Assembly (NCBI GenBank): GCA_965223835.1
Contig: CBDCXQ010000001.1
Span: 1,674,001-1,738,000, forward strand
Direction of reading: 5' to 3'
Length of the DNA: 64,000 nucleotides
Source: CAVYXZ01 sp965223835
Lineage (GTDB): Bacteria > Chloroflexota > Anaerolineae > Aggregatilineales > Phototrophicaceae
The notes beneath the pieces are model-generated. The model was not told where the DNA came from. It saw nothing but the letters and a program-made list of their open reading frames with translations, and searched no databases. Of the stretch, positions 1 through 8,637 are shown one piece after another (position 1 is the first letter of the stretch; every line of letters starts with the position of its first letter). The position numbers were made by a program, and so were the translations under genes.

Positions 1-212
1 TGTGCTGGTAACAAACCTTGAGGATATAGCACCGTCACATCGCCGGTCTTGCCGTCAAAATCACCAGCGTTGATGATTGATTGGATTACGCCATTCAGTG
101 CTGAATCAATTACATGCGTAGCTTCGGTTAATTCAGTGGCCTCGAACAACCACAGAATCAGCGCATCGGCTGAGATTGTCTGGAGGTCGTCGGAGCTGAT
201 CTGTATGTTCAT
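1..212 (-). CDS. pepA: Leucyl aminopeptidase (M17), N-terminal fragment
   Basis: Cytosolic metallo-aminopeptidase that removes N-terminal residues from peptides. Only about the first 70 residues lie in the window; the gene runs off the left edge. The visible part matches the non-catalytic N-terminal domain of the M17 family: a start like MNIQISSDDL, then DALILWLFE, then a GDFDGKTGDVTVLYPQG stretch. The metal-binding C-terminal domain is not visible. The ATG at 210-212 has a GGCGAGG ribosome site about 6 bases upstream. It lies downstream of glnB on the same strand but behind a strong hairpin at 276-303, so it is probably a separate unit. Family assignment is from sequence pattern memory. Confidence 0.75.
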   Translation of the reverse strand, partial: MNIQISSDDLQTISADALILWLFEATELTEATHVIDSALNGVIQSIINAGDFDGKTGDVTVLYPQGLLPA

Positions 213-275
213 TGGTTTGCCTCGCCATCAAGTTTGATTTATGGGGGAATTGTAGCGAGTCACGGAAAAGAAACA

Positions 276-303
276 CAACAACGCCGACAAATCGACGTTG
301 TTG
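276..303 (-). terminator. Rho-independent terminator after glnB
   Basis: Reading the minus strand, a 12-bp stem (one T-G wobble) with a 4-base loop is followed by TGTTTCTTTTCC. It lies about 160 bases after the glnB stop and before the pepA start, so it probably ends the amt-glnB transcript. The 160 bases between show no other gene. Confidence 0.7.
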
Positions 304-464
304 CGCAGGAGGAAAGATGATCATGGAGAATTGATGTTTGCAACGTTGTGTTGCTCATCTGATTCCATCCTATAGCAAGGTTCTGTTGCCAAGCATTAAG
401 ATTTTGCCGGATTTGGTATCTTTACAAAATCTAGACAATTTCTTAACAACAAGGACAATGGTCT

Positions 465-836
465 TTATTTGCGCGAGTCAATATCTCCCTGATAACTGAT
501 GGCTTCACGCCCTTCTTCGCCCGTGCTAATGCGGATGATATTTTCGACAGGAAGAATGAAGATCATGCCATCTCCCTTGTCGCCGGTGTGGGCGGCCTGG
601 CGAATAGCCTCAACCGTATCAGCCACATTTTCGTCACTTAATACGATATTCAGTTGCAACCGGGGGAGCAGATCAACAACATAGGTGCCGGTGCGCCACT
701 GCATCTGCATCCCGCTACCGCGACCCCGACCTTTAACTTCCTGAACACTCATCCCGACGATACCAATATCGGATAAGGCTCGTTTGACTATATTCAGCTT
801 TTCAGGCCGAATAATCGCCTCGATTTTTTTAGTCAT
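465..836 (-). CDS. glnB: Nitrogen regulatory protein P-II (GlnB/GlnK type)
   Basis: Small trimeric sensor of 2-oxoglutarate, ATP/ADP and, when modified, glutamine status. Members next to amt usually bind and block the ammonium channel. The protein is 123 residues, a usual P-II length. It has the opening MTKKIEAIIRP, the T-loop, and the C-terminal signature IRISTGEEG. Tyr52 aligns with the uridylylated Tyr51 of E. coli GlnB, while the second T-loop tyrosine (E. coli 46) is Trp47. I chose the ATG at 834-836 because TAAGGAG lies 7 bases upstream; a longer frame to 926 would run into the amt gene. It starts 19 bases after the amt stop, so the two form an operon. The amt pairing suggests the GlnK role. 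Confidence 0.93.
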   Translation of the reverse strand: MTKKIEAIIRPEKLNIVKRALSDIGIVGMSVQEVKGRGRGSGMQMQWRTGTYVVDLLPRLQLNIVLSDENVADTVEAIRQAAHTGDKGDGMIFILPVENIIRISTGEEGREAISYQGDIDSRK

Positions 837-855
837 GTCAAATCTCCTTAAAACC

Positions 856-2310
856 TTAGCGTTGGCCGTCAGCCGGAACGGGTTCACTGGGCGAATTGGT
901 GAATTCAGGATAAGCCACCATGCCATGCTCGTAGATGTCGAGGCCGATACTTTCAGCTTCTTCGGGCGCGCGTAGTATACCGATTGCGCGGATGAAGCCG
1001 AACATGATTGCTGATGCGATTATGACAAACGCGGCAACGGCGACAACCCCGATGATTTGCGTAATGAGTTGAGCAACGCCACCACCATGCAGCAGCCCCA
1101 CGACGCCCGCACCCGGTGCGTTGGCAAAAATGCCCACAGCCAGCGTGCCCCAAACACCACAGAAGCCATGAACCGAAACTGCGCCCACCACATCGTCAAT
1201 TTCAAAGCTTTCCAGAGCATTGACGCCAATGTACATGATGATACCGCCGATTGCGCCGATTATCACGGCTTCCAGCGGGGTGACAACGGCAGTGGGTGCG
1301 GTAATGGATACCAGCCCGGCCAGCGCACCATTCAATCCCCAGGGGAGTTGGGGCTTGCCGAGCATGACCCAGCCGACAATCATCGCTGAGAGTGCGCCAG
1401 CAGCGGCGGCTAGATTGGTGGTAACGGTAATCAGTGCAATACTCATCGCATCCGAATCGAGTTGGCTGCCGGGATTAAATCCGAACCAGCCCAGCCAGAG
1501 GATGAACGTGCCTACAGCCGCCATCGTCATACTATGCCCCGGCATTGGCGTGCCTTCCGCGCCGAAGCGATTGCGGCGTGGCCCCAGGAAGATCGCACCC
1601 ACCAGGCCAACCCAGGCACCGGTTGAGTGGACAACTGTGGAACCGGCAAAGTCATGGAAAGGTGTTTCCAGCGTTGATAGCCAGCCACCACCCCAGATCC
1701 AGTGACCGACGACAGGGTAGATAATAACGGTTACAACCAGGCTATAGATCAAGTAGCCTTTGAACTCAGTACGTCCCGCCATCGCCCCGGATGCAATGGT
1801 AGCGGCAGTTGCGGCAAAGGCGAACTGGAAGAAGAAAAAGGCATAACTGGGGACGGTCAAGCCGGGATAAACATCGGGCAGGCCGCTGAGGAAAAACCAC
1901 TCAGCGCCAAAGAATGCGTTGCCGGTGCCGAACATCAGGCCGAACCCAATCGCCCAATATCCCACAGCGCCAATGGATAGATCGAAGAAGTTCTTCATAA
2001 AGATGTTGACGACATTACGTGCCCGCACGAACCCGCCTTCAACCAGTGCAAAACCGGCTTGCATGAAGAAGACGAGGAACCCGGCGACCAGCATCCAGAC
2101 CGTGTCCAGATTACTGAGTTCTGGCTCAGCTTCTGCTTCCTCAGCCATCGCTTCCTCAGCGGTTGCGTCTTCAACGACTTCCTCAGTCGCCGCTTCTTCA
2201 GTGGCCTCAGCATCAGCCTGAGCGAACACGGTACCGATGAGCGTATTGCCAACTAAATAGGCCAAAATGAACAAAATGAGAAGTTTGAAACCCGGTCTCT
2301 TTTTGCGCAT
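856..2310 (-). CDS. amt: Ammonium transporter (Amt/MEP/Rh family)
   Basis: Membrane channel for ammonium/ammonia uptake. The 484-residue protein starts with a basic, hydrophobic signal-like segment (about 8-30). Then comes an acidic linker (about 31-67) rich in Glu and Ala, then the multi-spanning Amt core from about residue 70. The twin pore histidines are visible: His228 in STVVHSTGAW and His381 in VSVHGFCGVWGT. The acidic linker is extra compared with short bacterial AmtB and should lie outside the membrane once the signal is cleaved. AAAGGAG precedes the ATG at 2310. First gene of an operon with glnB, which matches the common regulatory pairing. Confidence 0.95.
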   Translation of the reverse strand: MRKKRPGFKLLILFILAYLVGNTLIGTVFAQADAEATEEAATEEVVEDATAEEAMAEEAEAEPELSNLDTVWMLVAGFLVFFMQAGFALVEGGFVRARNVVNIFMKNFFDLSIGAVGYWAIGFGLMFGTGNAFFGAEWFFLSGLPDVYPGLTVPSYAFFFFQFAFAATAATIASGAMAGRTEFKGYLIYSLVVTVIIYPVVGHWIWGGGWLSTLETPFHDFAGSTVVHSTGAWVGLVGAIFLGPRRNRFGAEGTPMPGHSMTMAAVGTFILWLGWFGFNPGSQLDSDAMSIALITVTTNLAAAAGALSAMIVGWVMLGKPQLPWGLNGALAGLVSITAPTAVVTPLEAVIIGAIGGIIMYIGVNALESFEIDDVVGAVSVHGFCGVWGTLAVGIFANAPGAGVVGLLHGGGVAQLITQIIGVVAVAAFVIIASAIMFGFIRAIGILRAPEEAESIGLDIYEHGMVAYPEFTNSPSEPVPADGQR

Positions 2311-2736
2311 CGCCTGCTCCTTTAATCATAGAAATTCAATATGTGGATTATTTGACAAACTAGCAGGCATATCATTGGTGGTTTCTGCCAATTTCATGCA
2401 TATTTATATGCACAATCGACTAATAATCGCCTTGTGTTGTGGGCGGATGTGAAGATTGTTAGGTAAAACGCACGACTAAACTGCACATTCCATTGTGTAA
2501 TTAAATGGCTGCAAACTTGTGATTGTCACTTTTAACCAAAAGCCGAGTCCGTTGCTGCGGTCTGATGCGCGGTCACATATGCCCTTCAATCGACCTGGTG
2601 AAATGCCTGGAAATTCGACGTTCCGGCGTGTTCCGGCGTGTTATACTCGTGCAAAATATGATTTTTAGATGAAGCTGAAGTTGCTCCTATCGGATGTATC
2701 GGCATAACAAGTCTAGAGATAAAAGGAAGATTGATT
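2311..2736. other. Intergenic region between divergent amt and aldo/keto reductase genes
   Basis: About 420 bases without a gene. It holds the amt ribosome site, a perfect palindromic site (2397-2412), a tandem duplicate of the 10-mer TTCCGGCGTG at 2621-2640 followed at once by TTATACT, and the AGGAAG ribosome site of the reductase gene. Short frames here have no recognisable protein features. Confidence 0.6.
2397..2412. promoter_or_regulatory. Perfect palindrome upstream of amt, possible operator
   Basis: TGCATAT-TT-ATATGCA is an inverted repeat with two 7-base arms, about 87 bases before the amt start. Its position fits a regulator site for the nitrogen operon, but I cannot name the regulator and no second copy was seen. 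Confidence 0.35.
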
Positions 2737-3735
2737 ATGGAACAGCGACATTTTGGCAATACTGATTTAGCGTGTTCGGCATTGGGTTTTGGTACCTGGG
2801 AGATGGGCACCACGCAATATGGCGCGATCGATGTTCAAGATGCGGTGCGGGCGGTCCAAATGGCGATTGATCATGGCATCACACTGTTTGATACGGCTGA
2901 AGTTTACGGGCCGTTTACGTCTGAGGAGTTATTAGCTCAAGGGCTGGGTAATCGGCGCAAGGATGTTGTGCTTGTAACCAAAGTGGGCTTCACGTTCCAT
3001 GATGACCCAACCATCCGGGGTAATGCCGCAATATCAGGGCGAAATGCGTCGGCGGCCTATATCACTCAGCATACTGATGCGTGTTTGCAGCGTCTGAATA
3101 CCGATTATATTGATCTGATGCTGATCCATTGGCCGGATCATAAAACCCCTCATGCGGAGACGATTGGGGCGCTGGAAGCAATGAAGGCTGCCGGGAAGAT
3201 CCGGCACTACGGCGTCTCTAATTATACCGTGCCGATGATGGCCGAGTGCGAAGAACATGGGCATCTAACTGCCAATCAGGTGGGCTACAATTTATTTGAT
3301 CGGCGGATGGAAGCCGAGGTTTTGCCCTATTGTCAGGCACAGGGTATTGGGTTTATGGCGTATGGGAGCCTGGGGTTTGGGCTGTTGACCGGTGCCTTCA
3401 CTCCCGAAACAACATTTGTGGAGTGGGATTGGCGCAGCAAAGGTGGTGCATTCGGCCTACCGTTGTTTGAACGGGAGAATTTCTTGAAGGAATTGCGCGT
3501 GGTTGAGCGTCTCAAAGAACTAGCGGCAGGCTACGATAAATCAGTGGCGCAACTCGCGATTGCCTGGGTCTTGGGTCATCCGGCGGTTACGGTTGGGCTG
3601 GTGGGGATGCGTAACGAGCGTGAACTTCAGGAGAATGTCGCCGCCGCAGACTGGCGATTAACGGATGCTGATCGGGCTGAGATTGATGGCATCTTCGCTG
3701 AAGAGGGTGTACCAACCTATGTTGATGCCGAGTAA
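2737..3735 (+). CDS. Aldo/keto reductase
   Basis: NAD(P)H-dependent oxidoreductase of the AKR superfamily, 332 residues, cytosolic; substrate unknown. The catalytic tetrad can be placed: Asp52 in LFDTAEVYG, Tyr57, Lys82 in VTKVGF and His131 in LIHWPDH. The C-terminal VTVGLVGMRN stretch resembles the cofactor-phosphate region of the family. The ATG at 2737 is preferred over the in-frame TTG at 2731 because AAAAGGAAG ends about 7 bases upstream. Monocistronic, divergent from amt and convergent with the SIMPL gene. Confidence 0.9.
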   Translation: MEQRHFGNTDLACSALGFGTWEMGTTQYGAIDVQDAVRAVQMAIDHGITLFDTAEVYGPFTSEELLAQGLGNRRKDVVLVTKVGFTFHDDPTIRGNAAISGRNASAAYITQHTDACLQRLNTDYIDLMLIHWPDHKTPHAETIGALEAMKAAGKIRHYGVSNYTVPMMAECEEHGHLTANQVGYNLFDRRMEAEVLPYCQAQGIGFMAYGSLGFGLLTGAFTPETTFVEWDWRSKGGAFGLPLFERENFLKELRVVERLKELAAGYDKSVAQLAIAWVLGHPAVTVGLVGMRNERELQENVAAADWRLTDADRAEIDGIFAEEGVPTYVDAE

Positions 3736-3797
3736 GCCACCTGATAGAATCCATTAATCTCGGCTACTGTGTTAGATTATGAGCCAGGCTCAAATTA

Positions 3798-3825
3798 AAG
3801 CCCCTTACCGTGAGGCCAGGGGCTT
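3798..3825 (-). terminator. Hairpin between convergent genes, terminator for the SIMPL gene
   Basis: An 8-bp perfect stem (AAGCCCCT with AGGGGCTT, 12-base loop) lies between the aldo/keto reductase and the minus-strand SIMPL gene. Only the minus-strand reading has a T-rich tail (TTTAATTTG), so it mainly serves that gene. Confidence 0.6.
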
Positions 3826-3896
3826 AGGATAGTGCCGGTCAAAGGCTACATGCGGCTTTTCTATTCAGCCCAATGCTGACAGCATCCGTTTCGGGT

Positions 3897-4628
3897 TCAT
3901 CGATCAATATCGAATGTTACCTGGAGTCGCACATTGACGGAAAGCTGCCCTGGTTCGATGGCCGCTCCGCCAACACCATCGAATGCGCTTTCATTGACGG
4001 CGAACTGATTGAAGGGATCGAAACCACCCTCGATCTCAATGATGTTATTGATAGTTCCCAGCTCAATGCTAGCCAGTTCCGCCAGTTCAGTTGCCTTGCG
4101 CTGCGCATCTTCAAGCGCTTCCGCACGAGCATTGCTGGCGAGCGCTGTGGCATTCTCAATCGAGAAGTTGAGTCCAAAGACGTTGGTCGCCCCGGCATCA
4201 ATTGCCGCGTTCAATACGGATGGCACATTATCAATGTCACGGACTGTCACCCGAACATTATTTGATACGATGTAGACTGCTGTCGGTTCGCCGGTCTCAC
4301 TCGAGAATTCGGGAACCGGGCCACCGTAGCGATCCTGGTAGACATTCAGGCCAATCGTGCGAATGTCTTCCCGCGCCACGCCCGCCGCTGTCAACGCACC
4401 AATAACTGCGTCAATGCGCATATTCGTGTTGTTGTAAGCGGTTGCCAGATCGGCATCAACAGTTTCAACGCCGACTTCCAGGTTTGCAATGTCTGGCATG
4501 CCCGACGCACTGCCCAGTCCAACGACGGTAATGGTATTGGGTGTCATGGATTGTTGGGCTAGCATTGGACCAACAGTCAACAGTAACCCGCATACCACGA
4601 TAAATGTAGCGATTGTAAACTTTTTCAA
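3897..4628 (-). CDS. SIMPL domain (DUF541) exported protein
   Basis: Predicted exported protein of 243 residues. Members of the SIMPL/DUF541 family are periplasmic or envelope proteins, some linked to oxidative stress; the biochemical role is not settled. An N-terminal signal (MKKFTIATFIVVCGLLLTV then AQQ) is followed by the typical opening TITVVGLGSASGMPDIANL and by the repeated VRVTVRDID strand region. The start is a TTG at 4628, chosen because AAGGAGG lies 6 bases upstream and the signal peptide begins there; the longer ATG frame to 4784 adds a non-signal stretch. Not in an operon with its neighbours. Confidence 0.85.
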   Translation of the reverse strand: MKKFTIATFIVVCGLLLTVGPMLAQQSMTPNTITVVGLGSASGMPDIANLEVGVETVDADLATAYNNTNMRIDAVIGALTAAGVAREDIRTIGLNVYQDRYGGPVPEFSSETGEPTAVYIVSNNVRVTVRDIDNVPSVLNAAIDAGATNVFGLNFSIENATALASNARAEALEDAQRKATELAELASIELGTINNIIEIEGGFDPFNQFAVNESAFDGVGGAAIEPGQLSVNVRLQVTFDIDR

Positions 4629-4922
4629 CGATTTCCTCCTTGAAAGATCGTCTGAATCACAAACCTCGCTTGAGGTACATATAATTGACGTGATTGTGAC
4701 AGGAAAGGTTCCATCGGCAAACAGCACAGCAATTGCATTCAATATTGAACGAATTGAGGTATGGAAAATACTCTGAACCTTCATGTGTTTTGTAATTGTG
4801 ATGAGTATTGGTAAGCATAACGATCTTGAGCAATAAAATCAGCTTCGACCACTTATATCGAGGCAGTTCGGAGCTTAAGCAAGAATCTGCATGAATCTAG
4901 ATCAGGGGAGAAGATTTGATTG

Positions 4923-5300
4923 CTATACTGTTCGATGCGCTTGCGCGAGTAGCTCGTAGGCCGCATCGAGGGTATCAGTGAATTTTATGCGTTCGCCGAG
5001 TTTGGGCCTGATCGTGCCCATCATTTGACCCATTGTTTTGAGGAGAACGTTGTTGGTGACAATTACCGAAATCCCGAAATTTGGATATTGGTCATGTTTG
5101 ATGTTGCGGAGATGAGTGAGCGCCCCACGCGGCAAGTGATTGCTAGCGGTTAGGTCAATGATGAGATTGACGGTCGTCTCGGCCTGCGCCAGATAATCAT
5201 CAATCGCCTGATTGCCTTTGTAAAACTCATCCCAGGTCCATTTGCCTTCATACGCCAGACGTAGCAGATTACTCTTTTCAGTATGCAGCGTAATGGGCAT
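4923..5300 (-). CDS. STAS/SpoIIAA-like hypothetical protein
   Basis: Cytosolic protein of 125 residues without signal or membrane segment. The pattern (LRLAYEGKWTWDEFYKG near the start, VNLIIDLTASNHLPRGALTHL in the middle, ISVIVTNN after it) resembles the alternating strand/helix fold of STAS or SpoIIAA-like proteins. It lacks the usual D-S-S-G phosphorylation motif. ATG at 5300 is preferred over TTG at 5306 because AGGA lies 6 bases before it. Function unknown; gene stands alone between the SIMPL gene and an epimerase-like gene. Confidence 0.6.
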   Translation of the reverse strand: MPITLHTEKSNLLRLAYEGKWTWDEFYKGNQAIDDYLAQAETTVNLIIDLTASNHLPRGALTHLRNIKHDQYPNFGISVIVTNNVLLKTMGQMMGTIRPKLGERIKFTDTLDAAYELLAQAHRTV

Positions 5301-5454
5301 GGTCAATCCTAGTTAGCCGACAATTACTGCCTGCATCATAACACGGAAACGACTAAAACGATCAAAATACGATCGGTCATGTTGCTAATGACCAACCCCG
5401 CCAGCAACTGCCAACGGGGAGGATACGATATTGAAACTATGTTGCCAGTCGCCA

Positions 5455-6417
5455 CTATGCCAGGCTGGGCTGCGGCATGGGTGCGAATTCGGCGCGCCAA
5501 CCGTCCCGCCATGACCCATATTGCGGTTGCCAGCCAAGTTTCTGTTTGGCTTTCTGGTTCGACGCGCCACGTTGCTCATCCATGAAATAGATAGCAAAGC
5601 GACCCGCAGCCATTTGCGCGACAACTTTGGGGATACGGGTTGGTTCCGGTGCATCCAGCAGGTGGGCGTAAACTGGCAACCACTCGCTGACCGGGGCGGG
5701 ATCATCATCAACGATATTGTAGATTCCTGGTTCACCTGAATCAATTGCGTGCAGGGTTGCCGCTGCTGCATCATCGACATGAATGAACGAGAGTACGCCG
5801 TTGCCGTTCCCAATGATCGGCATTTTCCGCTGACGCACAGCGTCTGCAGTACTGCCGTCCACTGCATAGGCTGTGCCCGGCCCATAAAAATAGCCGTAAC
5901 GCAAGATGGTTCCGTCGATACCCGGCGTGTGGAGTACCGTATGTTCCAGCGTCGTGATCGCTTGCACCAGTTCGGCAAATGCTTCTGGCGCAGCGGTGTA
6001 CAACGGTTGGTCTTCAGTCGCCAGGCCGGGTAGGGTCGTTGTGTAGTAGGCGGTGATGCTTTGCGCAATGAATTGCCTGGCTCCGGCAGCCAGCGCTGCT
6101 TCCATCAAAATCTGGGTGCCCTCGGTTCGCAGCCGATTGGTCGCGGCGAAATCACGAACTACATGGCGTGGATCAATCGTGTGCGGAATACTCGTAAGCT
6201 GGTGCAAAACCACCGCCGGTTCTGCGTCGATCATGGCCTGTTTTAATTGATCCCGGTCAAAGACATCACATACGATGGCTTTGGCTCCATGTGCCTGGAT
6301 TTGTGCCACACGATCGGCTGAGCGGGTAATCGCTGTGACCCTGTGGCCCGCTGCCTGCAGCTGTTTGAGTAATGGTTGACCGATAGCGCCGGTAGCGCCG
6401 GCAAAAAAGATGTTCAT
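5455..6417 (-). CDS. NAD(P)-dependent epimerase/dehydratase family protein (atypical SDR)
   Basis: A 320-residue Rossmann-fold protein beginning MNIFFAGATGAIGQPLLK, with the nucleotide-binding GxxGxxG at residues 7-13. The classic catalytic Tyr-x-x-x-Lys is not recognisable. The later LRYGYFYGPGT and GIYNIVDDDP stretches are typical of extended or atypical SDR proteins. Substrate unknown; a nucleotide-sugar or sterol-like dehydratase role cannot be told apart from a non-catalytic NAD sensor. The ATG at 6417 has CAGGAGAG upstream and gives the fold its normal start; the longer frame to 6453 does not. Divergent from the GH4 gene. Confidence 0.82.
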   Translation of the reverse strand: MNIFFAGATGAIGQPLLKQLQAAGHRVTAITRSADRVAQIQAHGAKAIVCDVFDRDQLKQAMIDAEPAVVLHQLTSIPHTIDPRHVVRDFAATNRLRTEGTQILMEAALAAGARQFIAQSITAYYTTTLPGLATEDQPLYTAAPEAFAELVQAITTLEHTVLHTPGIDGTILRYGYFYGPGTAYAVDGSTADAVRQRKMPIIGNGNGVLSFIHVDDAAAATLHAIDSGEPGIYNIVDDDPAPVSEWLPVYAHLLDAPEPTRIPKVVAQMAAGRFAIYFMDEQRGASNQKAKQKLGWQPQYGSWRDGWRAEFAPMPQPSLA

Positions 6418-6579
6418 GATTGCTCTCCTGAATAGCCTTGCTCTGAAACTCAAGACGAGTAGGGCAGCCTATTTGTGACACAGCAGACCACCGCATTCCA
6501 TTGGGACGCAATCCGGCGCGATGTGCGCTACACTCAGATGTAGCATGTGTTCGATCAATAAAGTTCAGGAGTACATTCA

Positions 6580-7923
6580 ATGCCTAAGATTACCTTTATT
6601 GGCGCGGGCAGCTTCGGCTTCACCCGAAAATTAGTCACCGACTTATTGACATTTCCCACCCTGGCCGATGCTCACATTGCCTTGATGGACATTGATCCGG
6701 AGCGGCTTGATTTTGCCAGGCGGGCGGTAGAGCGCATTATTGATGTTGGCGAATATCCGGCGACCGTCAGCGCGACCATGGACCGGGCCGAGGCACTCGA
6801 GGATGCCGATTTTGTCGTGGTGACGATTTTGGTTGGCTCAACCGATGTCTGGCGGCATGACATTGAGATACCGATGCAATATGGTGTTGACATCAATGTG
6901 GGTGATACGCGCGGGGTGGCCGGTATTTTCCGCGCACTGCGGACCATTCCGGTGATGGTCGATATTGCCCGTGATATGGAGCGTTACTGCCCCAACGCCC
7001 TGATGCTCAATTATACGAATCCGATGGCGATGTTGTGCCGGGCGATCAGCCGTGAAACCAGCATTAACGTCACCGGCCTGTGTCACAGTGTTCAAGGTAC
7101 GGCAGAAATGCTGGCGAAATGGATTGGCGCGCCGATTGATGAAATTACCTACACTTGCGCCGGGATTAACCATACGGCCTGGTATCTCGACTATCGCTGG
7201 AAGGGTGAAGATGCCTATCCACTTATCCGCAAAGCGATTACGGAAAATGAAGACATCTACAATGCCGAGCAGGTACGTAACGAAATGTACCTGGCCTTCG
7301 ACCACTATGTTACTGAATCCAGCGGTCATAACTCAGAGTATAATCCCTGGTTCCGTAAACGGGCGGACTTGATCGAAAAATATTGCACACATGGCACCAA
7401 TTGGAATCCAGGTGAACACGCCTATATCCTGAAAAACTATCGATCCCGCGAGGATAACTGGCGCGACACCATTCATGAGTGGTTCGAAAATACAGAGATT
7501 AATCTAGAGCGCGGTCACGAATATGCCGCGTATATCATGAACGCCATGCAAGGCGGGGAACCGTTCCGCTATAATGGCAATGTCCCCAACACGAATCTCA
7601 TCAGCAATCTGCCACAGAATGCCTGTGTGGAAGTGCCAGTCTGGGCTTCACGCGAAGGCTTGGAGCCGGTTTCAGTAGGGGCGTTACCGGCTCCTATTGC
7701 GGCCTTTACGGGTCTGCTCTCCCAGATCGAGGAGATGACCGTTGAAGCGGCCTTGACCGGCAATCGTCGTTTAATTTATCAGGCCGTTGCGCTGTCGCCC
7801 TTATCTGCGGCGGTGCTATCTTTGGCCGAAATCCAGCAGATGGTGAACGATCTGTTTGAAGTTAACGAGTCGTACTTGCCACCCGCATTTGAAAAGAAAC
7901 CAGTTGCAATGGCAGTTAAGTAG
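6580..7923 (+). CDS. Glycoside hydrolase family 4 (alpha-galactosidase/alpha-glucosidase type)
   Basis: Family 4 glycosidase of 447 residues. These enzymes use NAD+ and a divalent metal in an oxidation-elimination mechanism rather than ordinary acid catalysis. The Rossmann opening ITFIGAGSFGFT binds NAD. The metal ligands are visible as Cys168 in GLCHSVQGT and His198 in GINHTAW, and the NYTNPMA segment is also conserved. Closest in pattern to MelA/AglA; the sugar cannot be read. The start has CAGGAG about 8 bases upstream. No transporter gene is adjacent. Confidence 0.9.
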   Translation: MPKITFIGAGSFGFTRKLVTDLLTFPTLADAHIALMDIDPERLDFARRAVERIIDVGEYPATVSATMDRAEALEDADFVVVTILVGSTDVWRHDIEIPMQYGVDINVGDTRGVAGIFRALRTIPVMVDIARDMERYCPNALMLNYTNPMAMLCRAISRETSINVTGLCHSVQGTAEMLAKWIGAPIDEITYTCAGINHTAWYLDYRWKGEDAYPLIRKAITENEDIYNAEQVRNEMYLAFDHYVTESSGHNSEYNPWFRKRADLIEKYCTHGTNWNPGEHAYILKNYRSREDNWRDTIHEWFENTEINLERGHEYAAYIMNAMQGGEPFRYNGNVPNTNLISNLPQNACVEVPVWASREGLEPVSVGALPAPIAAFTGLLSQIEEMTVEAALTGNRRLIYQAVALSPLSAAVLSLAEIQQMVNDLFEVNESYLPPAFEKKPVAMAVK

Positions 7924-7940
7924 ATAAGCAGCTTTTTCGT

Positions 7941-7964
7941 GGGGGCGACTTGCGAATCGCCCCT
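7941..7964. repeat. Palindromic REP-like element, possible bidirectional terminator
   Basis: GGGGCGA and TCGCCCC form a 7-bp stem with an 8-base loop between the convergent GH4 and thuA-like genes. The GGGGCGA...CGAATCGCCCC pattern resembles short intergenic palindromes repeated in many bacterial genomes. Only one copy is in this window, so its repeat nature is an inference. Confidence 0.45.
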
Positions 7965-7978
7965 ACACTAATAAGCGT

Positions 7979-8623
7979 TTATGCCATAACCGGTTCTTTG
8001 GCGGCCCACAGAATGCCACGCGTGACCATCGCCAAAATTTCTGGCGGCTCGACGACATCAACATGATGCCCAAGTGAACAATAAAATACCCGACCCTTGC
8101 CATACATTTTGGTCCAGGTAACGGGCATCACTGTGCCGTCCGGGAAGGTGGTGGTTTGCAAAACGCGAATGGCCGGGTCGACGTGCATGTAATACTGCTC
8201 AGATTTGATCTGCAACGTGCCCATGCCGGCAGTAATCGGATCGGGTTCGGCGGGATTAACTTCGACGGTGTATTCAACCCCATCGTTACCGGGGTGTGCG
8301 ACCCACTGCCCGCCACACATATATTGCCATTCGGTCTCATTGCGGAAAGCATCGGCCATACCACCATGCACACCCGCGATGCCCACCCCATGCGCTTTGA
8401 CGGCCTCCAGAATCGGTTTCAACTGTTCTTTCTCAATGGTGCCCATCGTCCAGATCGGTACGAGTACATCAAATTGTGTGAGATCAAGTTCCTTAAACGT
8501 GTCGAGGGTATCCGAAATGGTGACATCAGCACCGTTCGCTATCAAAGAATCACCCAGCAGCCTGGACATACCTTCTGGCTCGTGACCATCCCAGCCACCC
8601 CAGACAATCAATACTTTGGTCAT
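7979..8623 (-). CDS. ThuA-like domain protein
   Basis: A 214-residue cytosolic protein with a class-I glutamine-amidotransferase-like flavodoxin fold (ThuA family, named from trehalose utilisation). It opens MTKVLIVWGGWDGHEPEGM and has the family stretch GIAGVHGGMADAF, then EYTVEV, the EQYYMH segment and GRVFYCSLGHH. The family has no firm general reaction; a role in sugar metabolism is only suggested by the name. It follows gpmI by 14 bases, and its ribosome site ATAGGAG overlaps the gpmI stop region, so the two genes are cotranscribed. Confidence 0.85.
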   Translation of the reverse strand: MTKVLIVWGGWDGHEPEGMSRLLGDSLIANGADVTISDTLDTFKELDLTQFDVLVPIWTMGTIEKEQLKPILEAVKAHGVGIAGVHGGMADAFRNETEWQYMCGGQWVAHPGNDGVEYTVEVNPAEPDPITAGMGTLQIKSEQYYMHVDPAIRVLQTTTFPDGTVMPVTWTKMYGKGRVFYCSLGHHVDVVEPPEILAMVTRGILWAAKEPVMA

Positions 8624-8637
8624 GATGTTTACTCCTA

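Noticed and set aside
1220..1705. 161-residue plus-strand frame inside amt
   Set aside because: Antisense to conserved Amt segments with both pore histidines; no ribosome site or family features.
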